Below are positions 12,505 through 17,938 of a DNA stretch of 17,938 nucleotides, piece after piece. Numbering within the stretch: position 1 is the first letter of the stretch; each line of letters begins with the position of its first letter. Origin of the DNA: Planctomycetaceae bacterium (GTDB lineage Bacteria > Planctomycetota > Planctomycetia > Pirellulales > Thermoguttaceae); assembly GCA_031287585.1 (NCBI GenBank), contig JAITST010000421.1, positions 1 to 17,938 of the forward strand. Direction: 5' to 3'. A program made the position numbers and the translations under genes. The notes below the pieces were generated by a model. It saw only the letters and a list, made by a program, of their open reading frames with translations. It did not search any database and was not told the origin of the DNA.

Positions 12505-12540
12505 ACAAGTTCGGTTGGCGCGCCAACTGGACTTGTTTTA
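12505..12540 (+). terminator. Long near-perfect palindrome containing the CGGTTGGCGC repeat; terminator-like
   Basis: ACAAGTTCGGTTGGCGC (12505-12521) pairs with the following 17 bases to 12537 almost completely. It contains the perfect 14-base palindrome GTTGGCGCGCCAAC (12514-12527) and is followed by TTTTA. The two exceptions are U-G and G-U pairs when the plus strand is transcribed but A-C mismatches on the minus strand. The plus-strand RNA is therefore the better hairpin. Confidence 0.6.
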
Positions 12541-12550
12541 GACGGGATTA

Positions 12551-12637
12551 TGAGGAAAATAAAAACCCGCAGCGCAAGCAAGGGGTTTAGCACATTGCCC
12601 TCGCTTGCGCTTCGGGCTTTTATTTGTGCCTACCTCA
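12551..12637. repeat. Large inverted repeat with GCGCAAGC/GCTTGCGC core
   Basis: The arms begin AAATAAAAACCCG (about 12557-12569) and continue through AGCGCAAGC (12571-12579) to AGGG. The right arm runs CCCTCGCTTGCGC (12598-12610), then CGGGCTTTTATTT to about 12625. About 25 of 28 arm positions match, the loop is about 13 bases, and TGAGG/CCTCA adds an outer pairing. Two of the three mismatches become U-G pairs on the minus-strand RNA. From memory, AAGCGCAAGCGAGG-type repeats are common in Planctomycetota. Confidence 0.65.
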
Positions 12638-12721
12638 AAACGCCGATTTCAAACTTGCTGTTGGACTGAAACGCCGGATAGTTTTCATTTACGAAATATG
12701 GTACACTGGATACGTTCCGGT

Positions 12722-12756
12722 CGGTTGGCGCAATTTTTTTCTTTTTGCGCCAACCG
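12722..12756. repeat. Inverted pair of the CGGTTGGCGC repeat
   Basis: CGGTTGGCGCAA (12722-12733) and TTGCGCCAACCG (12745-12756) form a perfect 12-bp stem around an 11-base T-rich loop. It lies upstream of tag. Confidence 0.85.
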
Positions 12757-12829
12757 AAGTTGGTAAAACCAAATACAATAAATTGATTGGCGGCGGCTTG
12801 ACCTCGTTAATATTCTGACAACAAATATA

Positions 12830-13399
12830 ATGCAAACACAGCGTTGTGAATGGTGCGGCGATGACTCGCTGTATGTGAAGTATCACGATGAAGAATGGGG
12901 AAAACCTGTTCACGATGACCGCGTGATGTTCGAGTTCCTGCTTCTCGAAAACGCTCAAGCCGGTTTGAGTTGGATTACGATTCTCCGCAAACGAGAGAAT
13001 TACCGGAAAGCGTTTGCCCGATTCGACCCGAAAAAAGTGGCGAAGTTCACCGAGAAAGATGTGGAACGTCTGATGAACGATGCGGGTATTGTCCGCAACC
13101 GTCTCAAAATCACTGCGGCGATTCGCAACGCACAACTCTTTTTAGACATTCAAAAAGAATTCGGTTCGTTCAGTGCTTATCTTTGGGGATTCTTGCCGGA
13201 CGGTAAGCCGGTCGTCAATCATCACAAATCGTGGAAAGATATTCCGCCGACTTCCGAACTTTCGGATCGAATCTCTGCGGATATGAGAAAACGCGGCTTC
13301 AAATTTTTCGGTTCGACAATCTGTTATGCTCATCTTCAAGCGACCGGTTTGGTCGATGACCATATTGAGAGTTGCCCCTGCAAGCGGTATAATGGTTAG
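12830..13399 (+). CDS. tag: DNA-3-methyladenine glycosylase I
   Basis: This enzyme excises 3-methyladenine from alkylated DNA in the cytoplasm and starts base-excision repair. The 189 residues match the normal length. The zinc ligands of E. coli Tag (C4, H17, H175, C179) are seen here as C6, H19, H178 and C182. The signature 'CEWCGDDSLYVKYHDEEWG' is intact at the N-terminus. The catalytic Glu is E40 in 'LLLENAQAGLSW', with W48 following. The ATG at 12830 has no ribosome site, and C6 leaves no room for a later start. A TATAAT string covers the start codon itself, so it cannot be this gene's promoter. fumC begins five bases after the stop, and its probable promoter lies inside the last codons. 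Confidence 0.95.
   Translation: MQTQRCEWCGDDSLYVKYHDEEWGKPVHDDRVMFEFLLLENAQAGLSWITILRKRENYRKAFARFDPKKVAKFTEKDVERLMNDAGIVRNRLKITAAIRNAQLFLDIQKEFGSFSAYLWGFLPDGKPVVNHHKSWKDIPPTSELSDRISADMRKRGFKFFGSTICYAHLQATGLVDDHIESCPCKRYNG
13365..13393 (+). promoter_or_regulatory. Promoter for fumC inside the 3' end of tag
   Basis: TTGAGA (13365-13370), a 17-base spacer and a perfect TATAAT (13388-13393) place the transcription start near 13400-13401. That is three or four bases before the fumC ATG at 13404, which implies a leaderless or nearly leaderless mRNA. This fits the lack of a ribosome site before fumC. Confidence 0.6.
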
Positions 13400-13403
13400 C
13401 ACA

Positions 13404-14798
13404 ATGCGAACAGAATACGATACGATGGGAGCCGTTGAAGTTCCCGATGATGCTTATTACGGAGCGCAAACGCAGCGGGCGGTTGAAAACTTTCCGATTA
13501 GCGGCAAACCGTTGCCGCCGGAGTTGATTCACGCTCTCGGTCTTGTCAAATGGGCGGCGGCGAAAGCCAACGAAGAACTCGGTCTGTTTGTAAAATGTGC
13601 CAAGCCGCTGACGAAAAAACAGATTGAAGCGTTGCAAACAGCGGCGTTGGAAGTTGCCGAAGGAAAATTCGATGACCAATTTCCGGTTGATGTTTTTCAA
13701 ACCGGAAGCGGCACGTCAACCAATATGAACGCCAACGAAGTGATTGCGAGGCGTGCGAATGAATTAGCGGCGAGTGAAGACATCCACCCTAACGATCACG
13801 TCAATATGGGGCAAAGCACCAACGATATTTTTCCGACAGCAATTCACGTCGCGGTGGTTGAATTGATTACGAGTCAATTGATCCCGGCTCTGCACAAGGC
13901 AGATGCTGTTCTTCTTGAAAAAGCAGCCGCTTGGTGTGAAATTCTAAAAATTGGACGGACACATCTTGCCGACGCAACACCACTCACTCTTGGGCAAGAA
14001 ATCAGAGGATTGGCTCACCAATTCGTATGTGCAACCTGTGCGGCTAATGATGCGGTTGAATCTCTTTGTGAACTTCCAGCAGGTGGTACGGCAGTTGGTA
14101 CAGGTATCAATACTCATCCTCAATTTGGTCGATGTCTTGCAAAAATTCTTTGCGAGTGTACTGGGTTTGTATGTTTTAGACAAACGTCCGATCATTTTGC
14201 ATCAAATGCTCAACGTGACGGACTCGTTGCTGCTCATGCAAATATCAAAAGCATTGCCGTAACGCTAATGAACATCGCCAACAATATCCGCTGGCTCGGT
14301 TCGGGACCGCGTTGCGGGTTTTACGAAATCATCATTCCCGATTTGCAGCCCGGCAGTTCGATTATGCCCGGCAAAGTCAATCCGGTGCTGTGCGAAGCGT
14401 TGATGCAAGTTTGCGCGAAAGTGATCGGCAACGACGCAACGATAACGACCTGCGGAATGGTCGGCGGACAGTTCCAACTCAACGTGATGATGCCGGTGAT
14501 GGCGGACGTTGCGATTGAAAGCGTTAAAATCTTGTCCAACGCTCTCAACGTTTTCACGGAGAAATGTCTCAAAGGATTGGAAGCGAACGAAGCAAAATGC
14601 CGTGAAGGAGTTGAAAAAAGTCTTTCGATGGCAACGGCGTTGAATCCGTACATCGGTTACGAAAAAGCGGCGGCGATTGCCAAAGAAGCGTTCAAGACCG
14701 GAAAGACCGTGCGCGAAGTTTGTCTCGAACAAAATATTTTTCCGCCGGACAAACTCGCCGAAATTCTCGACCCGATGAAAATGACGGGCAATGAATAA
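13404..14798 (+). CDS. fumC: Class II fumarate hydratase
   Basis: The enzyme converts fumarate to L-malate in the TCA cycle and is cytosolic, iron-free and homotetrameric. The 464 residues agree with the family (about 467). The superfamily signature 'GSSIMPGKVNP' is at 317-327 with the catalytic Ser loop, the His of 'GRTHLADATP' is at 187, and 'TGSGTSTNMNANEVI' is at 100-114. The ATG at 13404 gives the normal N-terminus 'MRTEYDTMGAVEVP'. An ATG at 13392 would overlap tag, and the longer frame from 13326 runs inside tag. The middle third (about residues 165-280) uses different codons (many CTT, GCA, TGT, AGA) and holds eight Cys in 80 residues, unlike the GCG/CCG/CTC-rich flanks. The reading frame and motifs are intact. 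Confidence 0.95.
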   Translation: MRTEYDTMGAVEVPDDAYYGAQTQRAVENFPISGKPLPPELIHALGLVKWAAAKANEELGLFVKCAKPLTKKQIEALQTAALEVAEGKFDDQFPVDVFQTGSGTSTNMNANEVIARRANELAASEDIHPNDHVNMGQSTNDIFPTAIHVAVVELITSQLIPALHKADAVLLEKAAAWCEILKIGRTHLADATPLTLGQEIRGLAHQFVCATCAANDAVESLCELPAGGTAVGTGINTHPQFGRCLAKILCECTGFVCFRQTSDHFASNAQRDGLVAAHANIKSIAVTLMNIANNIRWLGSGPRCGFYEIIIPDLQPGSSIMPGKVNPVLCEALMQVCAKVIGNDATITTCGMVGGQFQLNVMMPVMADVAIESVKILSNALNVFTEKCLKGLEANEAKCREGVEKSLSMATALNPYIGYEKAAAIAKEAFKTGKTVREVCLEQNIFPPDKLAEILDPMKMTGNE

Positions 14799-14830
14799 TG
14801 ATATTGATAAGCCGTTATCGGTCAAATTTT

Positions 14831-14854
14831 TTCCGGTTGGCGCGCCAACTGGAA
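14831..14854. repeat. Palindrome containing the CGGTTGGCGC repeat between convergent genes
   Basis: TTCCGGTTGGCG (14831-14842) pairs with CGCCAACTGGAA (14843-14854) with a single G-T pair. It lies between the ends of fumC and the thioredoxin gene. A T-run lies before it (14826-14832) but none after, so it is an imperfect terminator in either direction. Confidence 0.75.
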
Positions 14855-14865
14855 TCAATCACAGT

Positions 14866-16134
14866 TTATTGTCCGAATAGCAAGATCAGTCTCTTTTGCA
14901 ATGTTCCACCGCTTCCGCGTGCAGCACTGTCGATGATTTTTCCATCCTTCCCGACAAGCAACATTGTCGGTACGCCGGGGATTTTGTAAAATTGACTTTG
15001 CGGCTTGCCGCCTGCTTTTTCGGTCAGTGTTTCCGAAACGATGATCCAAGGAAGTTTTTCCTTTTTGACAAAATCTGTTACCGTTTTCACCGGATCATCT
15101 TCGCGTTGCCAAACATACACCGAAACAATCTCCAACCCCTTATCGTGATACTTCTCGTATGCTTTGAGCATTCCGGGAACTTCGCGTTGGCACGGACCGC
15201 ACCACGTTGACGTGAACTTGACCAATACGATTTTGCCCCGCAACGAATCCCAGTCAAAATCTTTACCGTCAATCGTTTTGCCGTACAGTTTCAACTCCGC
15301 GCCAACCGACCTTCGCAAAATCGCATCGAATCGGTCAAGAATTGTTTGCTTCTCGTTTTGCGGCAACAAACACTCGTCAGAGTTGAGAAAGTTCGTCAAT
15401 TCCTCTTTCGTGTTTGTTATCAACTGCTCACTTTTATTTCCCGCAAAATCCAGAACCAACTCCAAGATGGATTCGGCTGAAATTCCCGAATCTTTTGGAT
15501 TGTTGTTGACAAAATTTTTGGCATCTTTTTTCAGTTGAGTAAATTGTTGAGTGAACTGTTCTTCGGAAAAATGACCAAAGCGCAACAAAAAACGCTGCCA
15601 GTCGAGCTCTCGCATCTTTTTTTGCCCGATCAGTTTCGGAAATTTGCCGGTCTTTTCAATTTCCGCATAAATTTCTTTCAACCGCCGACTTGCAGCCGTT
15701 TCAAACTGTTGTTCAAATTGCTGATAAAGCGGCGCAACCTTGTAAAGATCGTCAAAATCTTCGTTCGTCATACCGGTTTCTTTTGCTCTCTTCGCGAAAA
15801 ATCGTGCCTTTTCTGAATCGTCCAGCCGGCGACATCCTTCAAGGAGAGTTTGATAAGCGGTTTGTTTTTCTTCGTCGTTTTTCGCAATTTGAAGCATTTT
15901 CTCACCGGCGGCAACATTGAAATTGCCAAATTTTTCGAGCAGGGCAGCGGCGTTTTCCGATGTCTGATCAATAGGTGTTGCGGTCGCGAAAAAATCCTTC
16001 TCGGATTTTCCGACCGCCTTTTTGAGTTCCGCGACAGTATTTGCCGACTGAATCTGCGGCGGAATGTCGGCTGCCGAAAGCGATCCGGCAACGAAAAACA
16101 GAACGGCAACGAATGTGATAGAAATCTTGCCCAT
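14866..16134 (-). CDS. Exported TlpA/ResA-like thioredoxin protein with long N-terminal helical region
   Basis: This 422-residue protein has a signal peptide at 1-22. Residues 23-275 are mostly charged helices of unknown fold. A TlpA/ResA-like thioredoxin domain (about 280-422) carries the redox motif WCGPC at 311-315 ('FTSTWCGPCQREVPGM') and the cis-Pro loop 'GVPTMLLV' at about 387-394. It probably reduces or isomerises disulfides outside the cytoplasm, or serves cytochrome maturation, with its substrate unknown. The frame extends 46 codons upstream, but I chose the ATG at 16134 because AAAGGGAT precedes it and it begins the signal peptide. The fusion of a large helical domain to TlpA is common in Planctomycetota. 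One CGGTTGGCGC repeat lies within it at 15299-15308. Confidence 0.9.
   Translation of the reverse strand: MGKISITFVAVLFFVAGSLSAADIPPQIQSANTVAELKKAVGKSEKDFFATATPIDQTSENAAALLEKFGNFNVAAGEKMLQIAKNDEEKQTAYQTLLEGCRRLDDSEKARFFAKRAKETGMTNEDFDDLYKVAPLYQQFEQQFETAASRRLKEIYAEIEKTGKFPKLIGQKKMRELDWQRFLLRFGHFSEEQFTQQFTQLKKDAKNFVNNNPKDSGISAESILELVLDFAGNKSEQLITNTKEELTNFLNSDECLLPQNEKQTILDRFDAILRRSVGAELKLYGKTIDGKDFDWDSLRGKIVLVKFTSTWCGPCQREVPGMLKAYEKYHDKGLEIVSVYVWQREDDPVKTVTDFVKKEKLPWIIVSETLTEKAGGKPQSQFYKIPGVPTMLLVGKDGKIIDSAARGSGGTLQKRLILLFGQ
15299..15308 (-). repeat. Single CGGTTGGCGC repeat within the thioredoxin gene
   Basis: An exact copy lies on the minus (coding) strand and contributes to the codons of 'SVGAEL'. 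Confidence 0.85.
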
Positions 16135-16272
16135 TTTGATCCCTTTTCCTTTCTTGTAGGAGTAATGACTGTCCAGATTGTAACAGTTTTTTGAAGAAAA
16201 GAAAGAATGATATTGAAATTTTTTCAGTCCGGCTGCAAGTTTTTTTCTAAAGGGCATTTCTAAAAACCTCAA

Positions 16273-16398
16273 TTTTAACCGCAGAGTTCGCAGAGAAACG
16301 CAGAGATTTTATTTTGAAAATCTTTTGTAATGATTCATAATAGAATAAATTACAAAAAAATACTCCTCCGCGATTCTTTGCGTCCTCCGCGTTAAAAA
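16273..16398. repeat. Inverted repeat of the CGCAGAG/CTCTGCG type
   Basis: The left arm TTTTAACCGCAGAGTTCGCA (from 16273) continues GAGAAACGCAGAGA. The right arm, complement of 16366-16398, reads TTTTTAACGCGGAGGACGCA, then AAGAATCGCGGAG. Roughly 70% of arm positions match. From memory this 'CGCAGAG' hairpin is widespread between genes in unrelated bacteria. It fills the gap between the HlyD-family gene and the thioredoxin gene. Confidence 0.7.
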
Positions 16399-16433
16399 AG
16401 AGTTTTTAGAGATTCCCTAAACAAATTGCGTCT

Positions 16434-16482
16434 CGGTTGGCGCAACTTTTGGTACAAATCACTGCGCCAACCGGACTGTTTT
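16434..16482. terminator. Hairpin from an inverted pair of the CGGTTGGCGC repeat, after the HlyD-family gene
   Basis: CGGTTGGCGCA (16434-16444) and TGCGCCAACCG (16463-16473) form a perfect 11-bp stem with an 18-base loop. GACTGTTTTT follows on the plus side. In the minus direction, the sense of the upstream gene, an A-tract precedes the stem and only a weak T-stretch follows. It begins about 20 bases past the stop of the HlyD-family gene. Confidence 0.65.
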
Positions 16483-16492
16483 TCGTCCATTT

Positions 16493-17938
16493 CTAAAACC
16501 AGCGGAAGATAATATTTTTTTCGACAAACGCAATCAACTCGTAAAACAAAACGTAGCCGAGCGGTTTCGTGCCGCAATCAATCCGCGATTGACATTCCGC
16601 ACCCGGTCGCAAAACGTTCGGCAGCGATTCCTGATCCTCAACCGCGACCTTGATCAAAACCGTATTCAAACCGCTGTTCGCGTTACTCGCACTGCCCGTG
16701 TCCGTGCGGACTTCCGCCCGGTCGTGGATTTCCGTAATCTTGCCGTAGTATTTTTTCGACGGATCAGTCGCCAAAATAAATTCAACATTCGGCGAACCAT
16801 TCATATAACCGATCCGCTTTTCCGGCATCGCCAATTCAAGTTGCCACGCGCCCGTTAAATCAGCAACCTCCAAAATATATTGCATCCTGCTGATCGGACG
16901 CTTTTCGGTCAGCCGCTGCCGGATGTCCCACGAAACAACCACGCCGTCAATCGGCGACGTAATAAATAAGTTCGGCTTTTCCTGCGTTTCAAACACGTCA
17001 ATCTTTTGCTGAATCGTTTCGAGTTTGATTTTCGCTCTCTCCATTTGTCCGGTCAGGTCGGCTTTCTCATAATCGGAGAGCCGGCGATCCTGATCCTGCA
17101 ACTTTCGGGTCAAAGACGCAATCTGTTCCGTTACTTCCTGCTGCTCGCCGTGCAGTTGAGCGTCGGTCGAGTCAAGTTGCGACGAACGCAGTTCCACAAG
17201 CGTTGTCCCGCGATACGCAACGCCGTCCGCGCCAACCGACGGTCCCTGCACCGGCGAATGATGCTCCACAAATAATTGCTTCACTTCGGCATCAAGCGGC
17301 GAATAGATTTTTTGACGAATCACCGGTTCAAGTGTGCCGCTGCAATAAATCTGAAATTTCCAAGGAAGAAAAACGAGAACGCCGATTAACGCAATCAACA
17401 ATATCAAAACCAACGCCGTGATCGGCACGTTGCGGGCAGCAACCAAGATTTTTGACTTGCCGAGAAATTTCCAAAGCGGCATCAGAAAAACGCTGTGATG
17501 TTCCAAAGCGTTACCGAGCGCCAACCGAGAATGTTCGACAACCGTGTCAAGCCGATTTTTCAAAACGTTGATATGACTGGAATCTTCAATCTGCTCAACA
17601 ATCAACGCTCCAAACGGCTTTTCCGGTTTTCGGCGGCGTGTTTTCGTATCGTGTTCCTCTTTCGTTTGACGCGCGAGCGGATAGACCGCAATCATTTTGC
17701 AATGCGATTCATCGACATAATTCTCGATTGCCGACTCAATTTGCGGAGCGAAATCGGAAGTATCGCCGGTGTACCAAATTGTCTCTTCGGCTTTGACAAC
17801 CGCACTCGCCAATTTGCCGAGAAGCCGCACCGTTGTCGAACGCTTATCGACAATATCCTGACCGCTTACCGCAGCGATTCGGCATTTTCCGCCGCGCCGA
17901 AGTGCCACGCTGACACGGTCGCATTCCAGCAGCCGACG
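16493..17938 (-). CDS. GAF-domain HlyD-family membrane adaptor (5' end outside the window)
   Basis: The frame is open to the window edge. The GTG at 17908 is internal, as ten further in-frame codons ('RRLLECDRVSV') complete a GAF domain. Counted from that GTG, residues 1-115 are the rest of the GAF domain and a transmembrane helix spans about 160-182. The lipoyl half-motif 'GTLEPVIRQKIYSPLDAEVK' follows, and a coiled-coil hairpin spans about 235-300. The second half-motif 'ITSPIDGVVVSWD' and a beta-barrel domain come next. The C-terminus is an amphipathic helix ending 'FYELIAFVEKNIIFRWF'. This is a planctomycete-type efflux or secretion adaptor with a sensory-like N-terminus, likely encoded with an ABC or M50-like partner upstream outside the window. 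Substrate unknown. Two CGGTTGGCGC copies lie inside it. Confidence 0.88.
   Translation of the reverse strand, partial: RRLLECDRVSVALRRGGKCRIAAVSGQDIVDKRSTTVRLLGKLASAVVKAEETIWYTGDTSDFAPQIESAIENYVDESHCKMIAVYPLARQTKEEHDTKTRRRKPEKPFGALIVEQIEDSSHINVLKNRLDTVVEHSRLALGNALEHHSVFLMPLWKFLGKSKILVAARNVPITALVLILLIALIGVLVFLPWKFQIYCSGTLEPVIRQKIYSPLDAEVKQLFVEHHSPVQGPSVGADGVAYRGTTLVELRSSQLDSTDAQLHGEQQEVTEQIASLTRKLQDQDRRLSDYEKADLTGQMERAKIKLETIQQKIDVFETQEKPNLFITSPIDGVVVSWDIRQRLTEKRPISRMQYILEVADLTGAWQLELAMPEKRIGYMNGSPNVEFILATDPSKKYYGKITEIHDRAEVRTDTGSASNANSGLNTVLIKVAVEDQESLPNVLRPGAECQSRIDCGTKPLGYVLFYELIAFVEKNIIFRWF
17229..17238 (-). repeat. Single CGGTTGGCGC repeat within the HlyD-family gene
   Basis: An exact copy on the coding (minus) strand, read as part of 'SVGADG'. 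Confidence 0.85.
17518..17527 (-). repeat. Single CGGTTGGCGC repeat within the HlyD-family gene
   Basis: An exact copy on the coding (minus) strand, read as part of 'SRLALG'. Its frame differs from the copy at 17229, so the DNA word rather than the peptide is conserved. Confidence 0.85.

Noticed and set aside
12826..12831. TATAAT at the tag start codon as a tag promoter
   Set aside because: Transcription would begin after the ATG, and the zinc ligand C6 leaves no later start for tag.
14826..14854. Classic rho-independent terminator for fumC
   Set aside because: The T-run lies before the stem, not after it. Recorded as a repeat palindrome instead.
14265..14858. 197-codon minus-strand frame
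   Set aside because: Antisense to fumC and rich in His/Arg/Phe as expected for a shadow frame.
16139..16272. 46-codon N-terminal extension of the thioredoxin protein
   Set aside because: The internal ATG at 16134 has a good ribosome site and begins a signal peptide. The extension would bury it.
12505..17527. CRISPR-like array from the repeated 10-mers
   Set aside because: Copies are too short, irregularly spaced by hundreds to thousands of bases, in both orientations and partly inside genes.

Overview
ORGANISM. The window looks like a Planctomycetota chromosome, probably from a compact lineage of moderate GC. The support is indirect: a TlpA/ResA-type thioredoxin behind a long unassigned N-terminal region, a GAF-domain HlyD-type adaptor, a secretin-like lone exported protein, genes with poor or no Shine-Dalgarno sites, and large hairpin repeats between genes. 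No rRNA, tRNA or CRISPR array was seen, so this assignment is inference.

LAYOUT. (1) 1-801: no gene. Two large nested inverted repeats are followed by a near-consensus promoter (644-672) with a dyad in its spacer, firing into the first metal-efflux gene. (2) 802-8452: a Cu(I)/Ag(I) efflux locus. cusB (adaptor with an N-terminal metal-binding domain and a C-terminal DUF3347 domain) and cusA (RND pump with the three-Met path) are separated by five genes: a reverse-strand secretin-like exported protein, a secreted EF-hand + DUF3347 protein, a DUF4160/DUF2442 pair, and a 56-residue membrane protein missed by a 60-residue ORF cut-off. No CusC/TolC-type outer-membrane gene is present. (3) 8499-12504: a scrap zone. 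It holds an ankyrin-repeat gene possibly cut at its 5' end, an HflX gene lacking its whole GTPase domain, the C-terminal scrap of an IS3-type transposase, an IS630-family transposase split by a +1 shift, a decayed beta-barrel C-terminus, and very small ORFs. (4) 12505-17938: tag, fumC, a TlpA-like thioredoxin and the 5'-truncated HlyD-family adaptor, separated by hairpins.

HOW THE GENES WORK TOGETHER. CusB and CusA should form the inner-membrane/periplasmic part of a copper/silver pump. The CusB tail and the separate EF-hand protein share the same DUF3347 domain, with Cys/Met residues that could handle metal, so the small protein may deliver metal to, or substitute for, the CusB tail. tag and fumC are nearly contiguous, but a promoter inside the end of tag could give fumC its own leaderless transcript. 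fumC and the thioredoxin gene converge on a palindrome.

MAIN UNEXPECTED OBSERVATION. The 10-mer CGGTTGGCGC (and its complement) occurs nine times between 12.5 and 17.6 kb and I found none in the first 12.5 kb. Four intergenic sites are inverted pairs forming hairpins, and three copies are single and inside genes. This is the layout of DNA-uptake sequences in Neisseria and Pasteurellaceae. A hairpin or terminator family is the main alternative. The left part carries different repeat families, which suggests the two parts have different histories.
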